Source: Comamonadaceae bacterium
GTDB taxonomy: Bacteria; Pseudomonadota; Gammaproteobacteria; Burkholderiales; Burkholderiaceae_C
Length of the DNA stretch: 64,000 nucleotides
Direction: 5' to 3'
Assembly (NCBI GenBank): GCA_947374485.1
Contig: CANCCF010000002.1
Coordinates: forward strand, 1-64,000
Position numbers and translations under genes: made by a program. Below the pieces are notes generated by a model. That model worked only from the letters and a program-made list of their open reading frames with translations, was not told where the DNA came from and made no database searches. Below, piece by piece: positions 53,076-61,868 of this stretch (position 1 is the first letter of the stretch; the number at the start of each line of letters is the position of its first letter).

Positions 53076-54593
53076 TCAGTGGTAGTAGTCCGAGCCGCGC
53101 ACGTTCTCGTGCAGCGGCAGGCTGGCTTGAATTGGCGCGTCAATGGAGCGCTGGTCCAGCCCGCAACTCAGGATGGAAGCAATGCTCTTGTAGTGCGGGG
53201 CACGAATCGACTGGGCACGGGCACAAGCTGCTTCCAGTCGGTCGTGGCCGTACTCCCGGCCCAGACGCATGAGTCCCAGGCAGGAGCGGTAACCCTGCTC
53301 TGGGTGTGCGCGGTGCTCCATCTGCCAGCGCACCACGGCGGCCGTTGCGGCCCCAATGCGCTCGGCCCAGGCAATGAGCTTGGCCGGTGTCCACTGCAGG
53401 TGCGCTCGGTGCGAGGCGGGCATGTGTTCTGGTGTGGTGCTGTGCGCACCCCGGCGTGGGTTCAAGGCATGGGCGGCCACACGGGTCTGACCATGCACAG
53501 CCTCGACCGTGGTGGCGGTGATGCGCAACTCCACCATCTCGCCTACCAGGCGGTGGGGCACCGAGTAGTAGTGGCCATCGAGCTCGACGTGGTAGTCGAT
53601 ATTGACCCGTGCCGGTTTGAAGCGGGCAATGGCCATGCGCGTGGCCGGCAAGGGTTTGAGGGCGGGCTGGTCCAGACTGGCGAACGCACTGGAGCGGCAA
53701 CCCGGCAGCTTCTTGAACGGGCGCTGGTTCAAGTCCTGCAACAGAGCAGCAATGGCCTTGTTCAGTGCGCCTATGCTGAAGAATCGCTGGTGGCGCAGGC
53801 GCGCCAGAATCCAACGCTCCACCACCTGCACAGCCACTTCCACCTTGGGCTTGTCGCGGGGTTTGGCCGGGCGTGCTGGCAGCACGGCCAGGTTGTAGTG
53901 CTGCGAGAGTTCTTCCAGCAAGCGGTGGCTGGTGGGCTCGTAGCGGTCCGGCCGGGCCATGAGTGCACGCGGTTGGTCGGGCACCAGCAGGCGCGGCACG
54001 CCGCCGATGAATTCCAAGGTGGCAATGATGCTGGCTACCCAGTCGGCAGCCTTCTGGGTTGGCGTGGCGCAGGCGTAAGTGAAGTTGGAGGCGCCCAGCA
54101 CGGCCACAAACACCTGGGCCTGCGTAATCTCGCCGGTGCTGGCGTCCACCACCGGCACCGTCTGGCCAGCGTAGTCCACGAAGAGCTTGTCGCCTGCCTC
54201 ATGGGTCTGGCGCATGGAGCGTTTGAGGCGCTTGGTCCATTGCTGGTACTTCTCGCAGAAGGCGCTGTACTTGTAGGCCGCGCCCTGGTGTTGCTGCTGG
54301 TACTCCTCCCAGAGCAACTGCAAAGTGACGCCGGCTCGCTTGAGCTCGCTGTGCAGGTGGGCGTAGTCAGGCTCCAAGTGGCGGGACTGGCGTGCCACCG
54401 GTGGCCGGTAGAGCCGGGCTTGAAGTTCCTCGTCGCTCAAGTGCTGGGCTTCGTTCCAGTCCAGCCCGGCGGCACGGGTGTAACTGGCAATGTCGCTGAC
54501 CGTGGATTTAGAAATACCCAGTGCGGCGCCAATCTGGCGCGTGCTGAGATTGCCGCTGTGCAGCAGCTGCAATGTGTGTCGTATCTTGCTCAT
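53076..54593 (-). CDS. istA: IS21 transposase
   Basis: A 505-residue DDE transposase. The N-terminal helix-turn-helix is [20 protein letters not shown] (residues 15-34). The catalytic core starts at [14 protein letters not shown], continues through the [15 protein letters not shown] region and [13 protein letters not shown], and closes with the Glu-bearing helix near [16 protein letters not shown]. The ATG at 54593 is preferred over an in-frame ATG 7 codons upstream because AAGG lies 6 bases ahead. Intact. Confidence 0.95.
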   Translation of the reverse strand: MSKIRHTLQLLHSGNLSTRQIGAALGISKSTVSDIASYTRAAGLDWNEAQHLSDEELQARLYRPPVARQSRHLEPDYAHLHSELKRAGVTLQLLWEEYQQQHQGAAYKYSAFCEKYQQWTKRLKRSMRQTHEAGDKLFVDYAGQTVPVVDASTGEITQAQVFVAVLGASNFTYACATPTQKAADWVASIIATLEFIGGVPRLLVPDQPRALMARPDRYEPTSHRLLEELSQHYNLAVLPARPAKPRDKPKVEVAVQVVERWILARLRHQRFFSIGALNKAIAALLQDLNQRPFKKLPGCRSSAFASLDQPALKPLPATRMAIARFKPARVNIDYHVELDGHYYSVPHRLVGEMVELRITATTVEAVHGQTRVAAHALNPRRGAHSTTPEHMPASHRAHLQWTPAKLIAWAERIGAATAAVVRWQMEHRAHPEQGYRSCLGLMRLGREYGHDRLEAACARAQSIRAPHYKSIASILSCGLDQRSIDAPIQASLPLHENVRGSDYYH

Positions 54594-54679
54594 GGTGACC
54601 CTTGGTGTGGGCATATCTGGGTTCCGGTCAAAAAACCGGCCAGCCTACGCCTCGTTTGGGTCACTCAGGACACTGCTGG

Positions 54680-54798
54680 GGTGTCCGCCTTCAAAATGGA
54701 ATGCTGTCCGCCATCACCGTGGAACGGTGTCCGCGATGACGGTGGAACGCTGTCCGCCATCAGCATGGAATCGTGTCCGCCATCGCGTGGAATACGCA
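54680..54798. repeat. Right-end multiple repeats of the IS21-family element
   Basis: Five TGTCCGCCATC-like units at about 22-23-bp spacing, each followed by a variant of TGGAA, ending in the terminal CGCA. They are probable IstA binding sites; the array superficially resembles a CRISPR. Confidence 0.85.
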
Positions 54799-54979
54799 GG
54801 TGCGTCGGTTCAAGGGGCAGGCCGCACCCGCAGTGGTGTTGACAGAGTGCGACATCGCTCAACTGGATGACATGAACCGACGCCTGCTGTTTGTCGGCCT
54901 GACCCGAGCGCAGATGCATCTGGAGTGGGTGATGTCAGCGGAGACGAGCGGGATGCTCGAAAAGGCATTGAAGGCGTGA
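54799..54979 (+). pseudogene. NERD-domain helicase, 3' part after the IS insertion
   Basis: The last 58 codons of the split helicase, starting with the duplicated GGTG and continuing RRFKGQAAPAVVLTECDI and LLFVGLTRAQMHLEWV. These are the C-terminal UvrD-type motifs (FKGxE-like and VGLTRA). They fit in frame with codon 486 of the 5' part. The open frame from 54773 uses IS bases and is artificial. Confidence 0.88.
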
Positions 54980-55034
54980 AAATCAGGCTCCACGCTTCAC
55001 GCTCAATAATCCTGTACGGATAGATAGGGTTTGA

Positions 55035-55051
55035 AGCTCGCGCAGTGAGCC
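55035..55051. repeat. 17-bp intergenic palindrome, copy 5
   Basis: AGCTCGCGCAGTGAGCC; the last 16 bases equal the copy at 22389. It lies between the NERD-helicase remnant and the next gene. Confidence 0.7.
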
Positions 55052-55101
55052 TCAGTTACAAGATAGTCTGGTTGTGATTATCACAACAAAGCTAACGCGC
55101 C

Positions 55102-55608
55102 ATGAACACACCGTATACCAACAGCAATTCCTTCATTTGCTATTCACCACGGCCTCTCGCCACCTACATAAAGATCAGCAACAAGATTGCTTACGGGCCG
55201 GCCACTTCGAACCTTCTGACCATCCCCGAAGCCTGGAACCTGGCGTATTTGTCACATGACTATGATGCTCAACTTAAGCACCCGGATCCCAACTTCACAG
55301 TCAACGTCAGGCGGTCGGTTCGATTCCGGTTGGATGGGAGTGGCAGTGACTTGGTCAGCGAAGAAATCAACGAACAATTGGGTTCCTTATTGAATCTGCC
55401 GGCGCCACGCTTTGTGTATTTGTTGAAACAGCATCATGCTTTCAGGAGATTTCCTATGTATGTGGAGTATGGCGAAGCATGGCTGGAGACGATTGGAAAG
55501 CGGGAGAGACTATGTTGTGCAGAAACGCCCGCTGCAGAATCAGACGAGGTTGAGCCAAAGGACATGCAATTAGCGCAGGAGATATTAGATCGAATTTCGC
55601 TGCGCTAA
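55102..55608 (+). CDS. Unknown 168-residue protein
   Basis: No family was recognised. It begins MNTPYTNSNSFICYSPRPLA and has a central beta-rich part (FTVNVRRSVRFRLDGSG) and an acidic C-terminus. No good ribosome-binding site is seen before the ATG. It is on the same strand as the two-gene nuclease operon but 250 bp upstream. Confidence 0.5.
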   Translation: MNTPYTNSNSFICYSPRPLATYIKISNKIAYGPATSNLLTIPEAWNLAYLSHDYDAQLKHPDPNFTVNVRRSVRFRLDGSGSDLVSEEINEQLGSLLNLPAPRFVYLLKQHHAFRRFPMYVEYGEAWLETIGKRERLCCAETPAAESDEVEPKDMQLAQEILDRISLR

Positions 55609-55860
55609 GTCGGCACCCACTCGCGATCGTTTCCAGCTAAAATTGATTTGCTCTCAGGCAGGCTTGATAGTGTGGAATGTTTAAATAAGTCTCCATGGAG
55701 CCTTGAGCATCACCCCACATGTTTAGAGTAAGGCACACATGGAAAGTGCTCTTCGCCGTGTATTTGTTTGCATCGCTTAGTGCCTTTACCCTGTGTATCG
55801 CTGCTTGAGAGCACCTACTGTTTGAATCGCGTCCAGTCCACGAAATTAAGATTGGTAGGA

Positions 55861-56637
55861 ATGGGAGTTCTACTGCACAGGGTCGAAACAAGCGAAATGT
55901 CACCTGAATTTCTGAAGTGCTGGAAGACAGCAGGAATTCACATCGACAAGCAGGTGCAGGGTGGAATGCAATCATGGTTAAAAGCTACGCCCTACCCTCC
56001 GTTTCTTGAGCATCTTTCTTTCCGACTGGGAAATCAAATTTTTTATGTTCGCGTGACCGACGTGGCTGAGCGAATCGAAGGACCAGGGAGCGTTCGCGGT
56101 TTGCTTTCCATTGCGGATGGGTGCAATGGACATCCCTGTTTTATGCCTATGCGTAAGACGCTGTTGGGCGGATGGGTTGCTGATCAGCCTGGGTGGGGTT
56201 TGGTACACGCTCGGACGAGCAAAGCAGTCGATCCTGTTGAGCTTGTATCTGACAAGAAGATTGAAATGACCGATTGGGAACTGCAAGACTTTGCGGTGCA
56301 GGTCGTACGTTCACAAATTGAGAAAGAGGGCTTTCAACTGATGTCGTGGCAGGGCAATCCGAGTGTGGACCCGGCCATCTGGTTCGTCGGCGAAAGTAGG
56401 CGCCCTGAATGGGTTGTGGTTCGTGCTGTGCGTTATCCGGAACAGGAGGCCAAAAGGCCTGGCAATTGGAAGCGTATTGCTTCGGGTTGCGCGTCCACCG
56501 GCAAGATCGGTCATTTCGCTTCGGTCGCCCTGGCCAGCGTTGACGATCCGTTCGATACGATGGCTGGTTCGCCAGTTCCGCTGTGGCGCGGGTCCGGGAT
56601 GCACGTACGCTATACGGGGCTAGAAGATGGCGAGTAA
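55861..56637 (+). CDS. Unknown protein, first gene of a candidate nuclease operon
   Basis: About 258 residues from the ATG at 55861; an ATG at 55897 is also possible, and the frame is open back to a TTG at 55768. Ribosome-binding sites are weak for all. The N-terminal half has MQSWLKATPYPPFLEHLSF. The C-terminal half holds a restriction-fold-like pattern: helix (WELQDFAVQVVRSQIEKEGF), then DPAIWFVGESRRPEWVVVRA. The usual (D/E)XK Lys is not evident. It overlaps the next gene by 11 bp, so the two are made together. Function unknown. Confidence 0.6.
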   Translation: MGVLLHRVETSEMSPEFLKCWKTAGIHIDKQVQGGMQSWLKATPYPPFLEHLSFRLGNQIFYVRVTDVAERIEGPGSVRGLLSIADGCNGHPCFMPMRKTLLGGWVADQPGWGLVHARTSKAVDPVELVSDKKIEMTDWELQDFAVQVVRSQIEKEGFQLMSWQGNPSVDPAIWFVGESRRPEWVVVRAVRYPEQEAKRPGNWKRIASGCASTGKIGHFASVALASVDDPFDTMAGSPVPLWRGSGMHVRYTGLEDGE

Positions 56638-58498
56638 TAGTCGGGTAACGGCACAGCAGCTTGCTTTACTCAACCAAGCACTCGAACTGGGAATTCTCAG
56701 TCCAGTCAAGCATCAAGAAGTTTTGGAGTGGGATCAGCAAGAGCGCAGTCACAGGGCAGCACTCGCTAGTACCCCCATAGAAGTTCAGCCGGTGAGACCT
56801 CGCTTTTCGTCGGAAGTTTCCGTCAAAGAGTTGGCGGTGCAAATAGCCTTGCGCGAGTTGCAGATTGCAAATGAGCTACCCGCCGGTCCATACAAACATC
56901 GAGAAGAAGAGTACAGAAAAGGGAAACTTGATTCAGCGCAAAAGAGTCTTGCTGAGCTAAAGGCCACCAAAGGTATCTATCCACCTTCCCAAAAATCTGC
57001 TCCCGTTGGATCGATGCCAAAAGTGCAGCCACCAGCTCGCCCGCCGATGCCAGATTCAGCACGCACCGCATTGGAGCTGCTCCTTGAGCTTCAGACCGTC
57101 CGTGCGGATCTAAGCTTTGTTGCAACAAATGTCGTTCAACAAGCGGTTTCTGAGCTAGGAGCAATTGATGCGGAGTTGTGTCTGCGGTGGAATAACATTG
57201 CCTTCCAACGCTCTTCTGAAAGTGATGTGGCCGCCTGGATCAAGCTTGAGGAGCTTGAGGCTTACCGGCAAAGCCAAGTCTTGTCCGCGCGCAGTGCCGA
57301 ACTCATCACGCATGCCTACTACTCAAAGTTGGGTTTTGACGTTGAAGATGTCTCCATATTGCAGCTAGATGGCTCCACGGAAGATTGGAAGGCCTACGAT
57401 TTACGAGTTGGCGACCGTTTTGTGGATGTGAAAAATGCCCGCAAGTCACTGCATGGAACGGGACATTTTGTTGAGCACTGTGTACCGCGATTTAAGCAAC
57501 TCAGGGCCACAGGCGACCACATCGCAATTGCCGGAGTGCTGTCAGATTACTGGGCTGATCCGCACGCTTTTCGCCAAGGCCGTCCGGAAGCCACCGTACT
57601 AGGCGAAGTTAACGTTCTTGAAGTTCGCGCACTTTATAGTTGGGCCAGAACGCGCTTCGGAGCACGACTTGATCTCAAAGGCATCTGGGATCCAGGTTTC
57701 TTACCAGGCTGGATATTTGAATATCCAGAGGCTCACTATCCACGCCGAAAAGAGGCGATCAAATCTATCGCACCGATGGCCTGGCGCCTTGCACATGCGG
57801 GAGCACTTGGTGATCAACTGCCGGGATGGCTCCTCATCCTTTGTGATGACGACGCTTTTATCAAGTCCCTTCCACTGGAGGCGAAAAAGCGACGAATCAT
57901 TGAAGATCTGCGGTCCATGGCAGCCGCAATCGGAATAACACGCAGATCGCTTTATGTCTACGCCATGGGCATTGCATTGGAGGCCCTGGCCGACGAAGTG
58001 TCACCAGAGGAAGACCTCCGGTCCTTCATTGCGCTTTTAGAAACTCCCGCAAAGGACCAGATCACTTCCAAGCTTGGGCTCGATGATCCACTGGCCTACG
58101 TTGGTTCCATCGCAGATCATCTGTGCGAAATTGGCAGGCGACTGCTCGAGGCTGGAATCCATTTAACGGGATTCCGTCTCACACACCCGGCTATTTTGAA
58201 GGGTGTTTGTTCAGACGGAACCGTAATGACGCTCATGGCCTATTGCGGAGGATGGCAAACAGTTCCGGTCAGAGCCAAGTGTGGGACCGTTCCGCTCACA
58301 ATTGTGGACGATGCAAGCTGTTCCAGCTGCGGTCACCTGATATGTCACAACTGCGGTCATTGTTCCAACTTTTGCCATGAATGCAGCCCGCGCCAGAGTG
58401 ATTTTGCCAAGCACATTCAGTCCGAAGAGCCTCAGCAAGATTACGAGGAAGATCTTGAGGACTTCCTTACACCATATTTCTCGCACATCCCTAAGTGA
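56627..58498 (+). CDS. PD-(D/E)XK-nuclease-like protein with Cys-rich tail
   Basis: A 623-residue protein without a name I can give. About 1-130 is helical with a Pro-rich stretch. Around 215-275 is a likely nuclease core: helix with SAELITHAYYSKLGF, then WKAYDLRV (Asp258) and FVDVKNARKS (Asp267, Lys269), matching D-X8-D-X-K. The middle part (300-540) is unassigned. Near the end seven Cys (565, 568, 573, 576, 579, 583, 586) with several His form a probable zinc ribbon or ring (CSSCGH, CHNCGHC, FCHEC). It overlaps the upstream gene by 11 bp. A DNA-targeting defence role is inference from nuclease motif and context. Confidence 0.65.
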   Translation: MASNSRVTAQQLALLNQALELGILSPVKHQEVLEWDQQERSHRAALASTPIEVQPVRPRFSSEVSVKELAVQIALRELQIANELPAGPYKHREEEYRKGKLDSAQKSLAELKATKGIYPPSQKSAPVGSMPKVQPPARPPMPDSARTALELLLELQTVRADLSFVATNVVQQAVSELGAIDAELCLRWNNIAFQRSSESDVAAWIKLEELEAYRQSQVLSARSAELITHAYYSKLGFDVEDVSILQLDGSTEDWKAYDLRVGDRFVDVKNARKSLHGTGHFVEHCVPRFKQLRATGDHIAIAGVLSDYWADPHAFRQGRPEATVLGEVNVLEVRALYSWARTRFGARLDLKGIWDPGFLPGWIFEYPEAHYPRRKEAIKSIAPMAWRLAHAGALGDQLPGWLLILCDDDAFIKSLPLEAKKRRIIEDLRSMAAAIGITRRSLYVYAMGIALEALADEVSPEEDLRSFIALLETPAKDQITSKLGLDDPLAYVGSIADHLCEIGRRLLEAGIHLTGFRLTHPAILKGVCSDGTVMTLMAYCGGWQTVPVRAKCGTVPLTIVDDASCSSCGHLICHNCGHCSNFCHECSPRQSDFAKHIQSEEPQQDYEEDLEDFLTPYFSHIPK

Positions 58499-59255
58499 TC
58501 GCCCCCTCATTGACTCGATCCGCTAACTCTCCGGCTGCAATGAAGATTTGCAGAACGTTGGCGCCAGATTCCGCAACCAACAAATAAGCAAGCTTGAATC
58601 GATCTTCAGACTTCGCTAGGACCTCTAACTGGCGAACTTGCTCCTGAAGCTTGACCACGTCTTCGCCCAACCAGCGCATGATTCGTCGTACCCGGTCTTT
58701 GATATTTGCGCTGTCCATTAGTTCGTCGATTTCGTGGATCACATCATGCTTGGTTCCGATCCAGTCAGCACAGAGAGATTCCACAGAAGCGCGCACATCT
58801 GCGGGCAATTCGACGTTTGGAAGTTCTTTCTGAACGTAAGCGGCATTGCTCATCAGGGCCATCGCACAGGCGTATGCTGATGAACCGAATTCATTGAGCG
58901 CACTTCTTGAGGCAACAGTCTGAAGTTGGTCAGTCGTTGCGGCACGAGAATATTCCTCGCTGAAGGGCTTCCACTCGTTCTCGTTGAATAGACGTAGAAC
59001 ATACTCACGCGCCGATCCTGGCTCCCAGTCATATTTTTCGGAAAACTGGTCAAGAAAGCCGAGTAGGTGAAAGAACGCCCGATTGCTAATGTGCCAATGA
59101 AGCTGCTCCCCGATATAGTCACCGTTGACTCCCTTGTACTCGTCCAGCCCCCGCCGTAGGCTAAGGCAGAATTCCTCAATGACGCGCTTGATCAGGTCTG
59201 GATCTTTTCCAACATTGGATGCAATCTGATCGATGATCGAGCGCTTGGCAGTCAC
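58491..59255 (-). CDS. Unknown protein, last gene of the BREX-linked operon
   Basis: A 254-residue helical protein. Its first 50 residues (KRSIIDQIASNVGKDPDLIK) recall the helical part of HU/IHF DNA-binding proteins, a weak likeness. The rest is Leu/Glu-rich, with a coiled stretch at about 195-220 (VKLQEQVRQLEVLAKSEDR). It starts 12 bp after the DUF262 gene stop and so probably belongs to the pglZ operon. It overlaps the convergent nuclease gene by 8 bp. No family was recognised. Confidence 0.6.
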   Translation of the reverse strand: MTAKRSIIDQIASNVGKDPDLIKRVIEEFCLSLRRGLDEYKGVNGDYIGEQLHWHISNRAFFHLLGFLDQFSEKYDWEPGSAREYVLRLFNENEWKPFSEEYSRAATTDQLQTVASRSALNEFGSSAYACAMALMSNAAYVQKELPNVELPADVRASVESLCADWIGTKHDVIHEIDELMDSANIKDRVRRIMRWLGEDVVKLQEQVRQLEVLAKSEDRFKLAYLLVAESGANVLQIFIAAGELADRVNEGAIT

Positions 59256-59267
59256 AACTGTTCGCCT

Positions 59268-61109
59268 TTACCCTGGAAAGTCAATGGGAGTCGTCTTCCA
59301 GACACTTTGCGCCAAAGCGATCAGCATTCCATGTCGCCTATCTATGGAGGCGGCGTTCCATGAGGGGAAGGCCTGCAGCTTGGTATTGATCCGGGAGATG
59401 GACGTGTTCTGGCCAACGGAGGTGAGCTCAACCAGGCTGCGAGTCAGGTAGTTATTGCTCTTGCGGTATTCCACCTGTTTGGCTGGGTAGAAATCGTTAC
59501 CGGCAACAATGTTGATCGGCTTCTCCAACAACGTCAGATTCCCCAGCTTGCTCTTGTACTCGTCATAGCTTGCACCTGGGTTCTCACTAGTCCATTTTTG
59601 ACGCAAGGCCGCCGTTGGTGTATCGGGCAGGATGTGCTCGATTTCAAGGTTCGTAAATGGCTCAAGGCTCCCGGGCGACCTGAGACCGCTAAACGCCATA
59701 TCAACGTACTGCGTGAGTCGTGCCAAGAGGTACCGCGTCCGATACTGCTGCATTGAATACAGCGATAGGCGATTGAGCGCATCTGCCAATTCCTGCGACT
59801 TGGCTGCCATGTTCTTTTCAAAACGGTCAGCCACGAAAACATTCAGACCTGCGCGCTGCTGGATTGGATCAATGATGCCGGCAATCGCCCTGAGCTCGTC
59901 GGCCCAAAGTGAGAAGTTCCGCTCCAGGTCCTTGGTCGGCGTCTTGGTGAAGATGTAATAGAAAAGAAAACTCTCGAGCTGCGCGATGAAATGGTCAAAC
60001 AAGGCCTTGGGAAGGGGGGCCGCTGCCAACAACAAGACGTAGTGCAGGCTGAAGGCGCCGCCAGCAAGACGTTTGAGGCTGTCCATTGCCAGACTATGCT
60101 TACCATCGTTGCCAAGACCACGACCAAAGGCGAGGTAGTGCTCGACATTTCGAGTGACTTTGTGAACAAATTCGAAGGGCTTCTTACCGTAGTCGCATAG
60201 GGCAGCATTTTCCTTCTCAATGAACCAATCGTAGATCTCATCTTCGCGCACTACCGCATCGCCGCGCGAGTTCTTGATGGCGTAGTTGGCCATCAGGAAG
60301 TAGCGCAGAAAGCGCAGAGGTTTTTCCTTGTCCTTCTCCAACGGTTTGGTGATCTTTTTCCACTCGTCCTTGAGCTGCGTGAACTGGGCTGGCTTGACTT
60401 GCGTGAAGAGCAGGTTCTTCAGTAAGTCCATTGGATTCAGGCCAACTCCTCGTTCATTGATCGTCTCGAAGATCTTCAGCGCGCTGCTGACGTCTGTGGA
60501 TATCTGGATGAAAACCACGTTGTTCGCCAGATAGCCCCAGTACTTTTTCAGCTTCGGTGCGTCGTCGTAGTTGTCCTTGAGGTACCGGTACAGGGTACCG
60601 TAAGCGTTAACCAGGTTTTCCAATGATCCAAAGCTGGGAATGCCAGCCGCTTGGATGCCGGCGCGCACCGCCTGCGGGTCGATGTCCAGTTCAACCAGCT
60701 TGGTCATGACATCGCAGGCATTTTCGTAACGTGGCTCAAGCTTCAAACTGGTTCTTGTTTCTCCGTCACTGTCCGTATAGCTTGTAGAAATCAGGCCACT
60801 GACAGTCTGTCGTTGAGGCTCACCGCTGAACAAGTACTTAAGTACGCACAGCATCAAGAAGAAGGTCGTCAGGCGCTGCTGGCCGTCAATCACTTCATAG
60901 TGGCCTTTCTGATCTGTAGGTGACACCAGCACAGTGCCAATGAAATACTCCCGTGACGAGCCCGCATCAATCTGTTCACCAATGTCCTGCAGCAACTGTT
61001 GCACTTCCTTGTCAGTCCACACGTACTCACGTTGGTAGTCAGGGACGATGTAGAAGCACTCCCGAAACGCTTCTTCGATGCTGTATTTGTGGTTTTCTAT
61101 GCGCGCCAT
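59268..61109 (-). CDS. DUF262/DUF1524 protein, GmrSD/BrxU-like nuclease
   Basis: A 613-residue protein. The N-terminal DUF262 (ParB-like NTPase fold) has YIVPDYQREYVWTDKEVQQL at about 20-39 and VIDGQQRLTTFFLML at about 74-88. The C-terminal DUF1524 (His-Me finger nuclease) has LEIEHILPDTP and, 30 residues later, KLGNLTLLEKPIN. This is the layout of type IV enzymes GmrSD and BrxU, which cut modified phage DNA. It lies 18 bp after the brxA-like gene, as extra restriction genes often do in BREX loci. Full length, no frameshift. Confidence 0.85.
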   Translation of the reverse strand: MARIENHKYSIEEAFRECFYIVPDYQREYVWTDKEVQQLLQDIGEQIDAGSSREYFIGTVLVSPTDQKGHYEVIDGQQRLTTFFLMLCVLKYLFSGEPQRQTVSGLISTSYTDSDGETRTSLKLEPRYENACDVMTKLVELDIDPQAVRAGIQAAGIPSFGSLENLVNAYGTLYRYLKDNYDDAPKLKKYWGYLANNVVFIQISTDVSSALKIFETINERGVGLNPMDLLKNLLFTQVKPAQFTQLKDEWKKITKPLEKDKEKPLRFLRYFLMANYAIKNSRGDAVVREDEIYDWFIEKENAALCDYGKKPFEFVHKVTRNVEHYLAFGRGLGNDGKHSLAMDSLKRLAGGAFSLHYVLLLAAAPLPKALFDHFIAQLESFLFYYIFTKTPTKDLERNFSLWADELRAIAGIIDPIQQRAGLNVFVADRFEKNMAAKSQELADALNRLSLYSMQQYRTRYLLARLTQYVDMAFSGLRSPGSLEPFTNLEIEHILPDTPTAALRQKWTSENPGASYDEYKSKLGNLTLLEKPINIVAGNDFYPAKQVEYRKSNNYLTRSLVELTSVGQNTSISRINTKLQAFPSWNAASIDRRHGMLIALAQSVWKTTPIDFPG

Positions 61110-61127
61110 TCTTGTGCTCTCTTCCTT

Positions 61128-61868
61128 TTACAGTGCGCTGCGCAGCGCTACATATTGGTTGCTGGGTCCTGCGGATCGCAACTCCAATTCCGGGCTTATC
61201 GACACCACGTAGCCAATGGGTTGATCGAACGAAAACGGATACAGTGCTGCTGTAGATTGAAGCGTTGCAAGCGCCATTGCCTTACCGTGATAACGCAGCG
61301 CCGCCTCAATCAACCAAGAGACTTTCATCGGCTCTGCCACCAAGTTAGGCGCCACCCGCTCAATGCGATTGCCTTTGGTGACGCGACGTATCGCTCCCCA
61401 GTCCACCTGCGTCTGAATGACAGCACGGGTGGCCGTCTTGATGTTGCCTCGCTCGCCATACAGTTCGCTCATTCTCCGGTGTACCTCTGGCATTGAACAG
61501 TCGCCTTGCATGGCAGTCAGTCGGCCCGTGAATTCAGCGACTTTTCCAAAGAATGGATACGCTACAAGGGCCGCACCCCAGGCGAAGCAAGCCACGTCCT
61601 GCTGGAGTGTCGTTCCTGTTCCTGAAAAGAGGCCGATACCACGAGCAACAAAATCCATCAACTCGGATCTGGGCTCCAGGACCAATGCATTCAGCTTGGT
61701 GCGTGTCTTGAGCCGGGCCTCGTGTCCAAGGCTGGCGGCATCTAGTAGTGCACTCAGCTCATCGAGACTGCCCGTACCTGCACGTATTCTCAGCGCGGCT
61801 TCCACCCAATCCAGCTGTATGAACCTGTCGAAGCCAATTTGAGGGACTGCTGGAATCATTCTGTTCAA
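61128..61868 (-). CDS. Probable BREX protein BrxA (tentative)
   Basis: A 246-residue helical protein directly after pglZ, overlapping it by 4 bp. In type 3 BREX the order pglZ-brxA is usual, and its size and helical nature fit. Segments such as GFDRFIQLDWVEAALRIRAG and IKTATRAVIQTQVDWGAIRR resemble a NusB-like/winged-helix arrangement, but the family motif is not certain. The call rests mainly on position. Confidence 0.5.
   Translation of the reverse strand: MNRMIPAVPQIGFDRFIQLDWVEAALRIRAGTGSLDELSALLDAASLGHEARLKTRTKLNALVLEPRSELMDFVARGIGLFSGTGTTLQQDVACFAWGAALVAYPFFGKVAEFTGRLTAMQGDCSMPEVHRRMSELYGERGNIKTATRAVIQTQVDWGAIRRVTKGNRIERVAPNLVAEPMKVSWLIEAALRYHGKAMALATLQSTAALYPFSFDQPIGYVVSISPELELRSAGPSNQYVALRSAL

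Larger units (their letters stand above)
52156..54798. mobile_element. IS21-family insertion sequence
   Basis: A 2643-bp element starting TGCG and ending CGCA, flanked by GGTG on both sides (52152-52155 and 54799-54802), a 4-bp target duplication. Near-terminal repeats based on GATGGCGGACA recur at about 22-bp steps, three at the left end and five at the right (from about 54680), as is typical of IS21 ends. It carries istA and istB on the minus strand, both intact. The insertion splits the NERD-helicase gene, and the target reads through perfectly when it is removed, so the event appears recent. Confidence 0.95.

Noticed and set aside
54680..54798. Short regularly spaced repeats resembling a CRISPR array
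   Set aside because: The units are about 22-23 bp apart, imperfect, and sit exactly at the right end of the IS21-family element with a matching set at its left end. They are transposase binding sites. No cas gene is present.
54773..54979. A 68-residue independent gene at the right end of the IS element
   Set aside because: Its first codons are IS terminal sequence; the rest is the 3' part of the split NERD helicase.
22390..55051. The identical 16-bp sequences at 22390 and 55036 as att direct repeats of one island
   Set aside because: Related copies occur elsewhere in the window, including between cbbP and cbbT, and the defence genes go on past 55 kb. A dispersed palindromic repeat explains them better.
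55795..55850. A tRNA-like 3' end (GTTTGAATC ... GTCCAGTCCACG) that could be an attachment site
   Set aside because: The would-be T-stem does not pair, there is no CCA end and no 5' half of a tRNA upstream. At most it is a decayed fragment.
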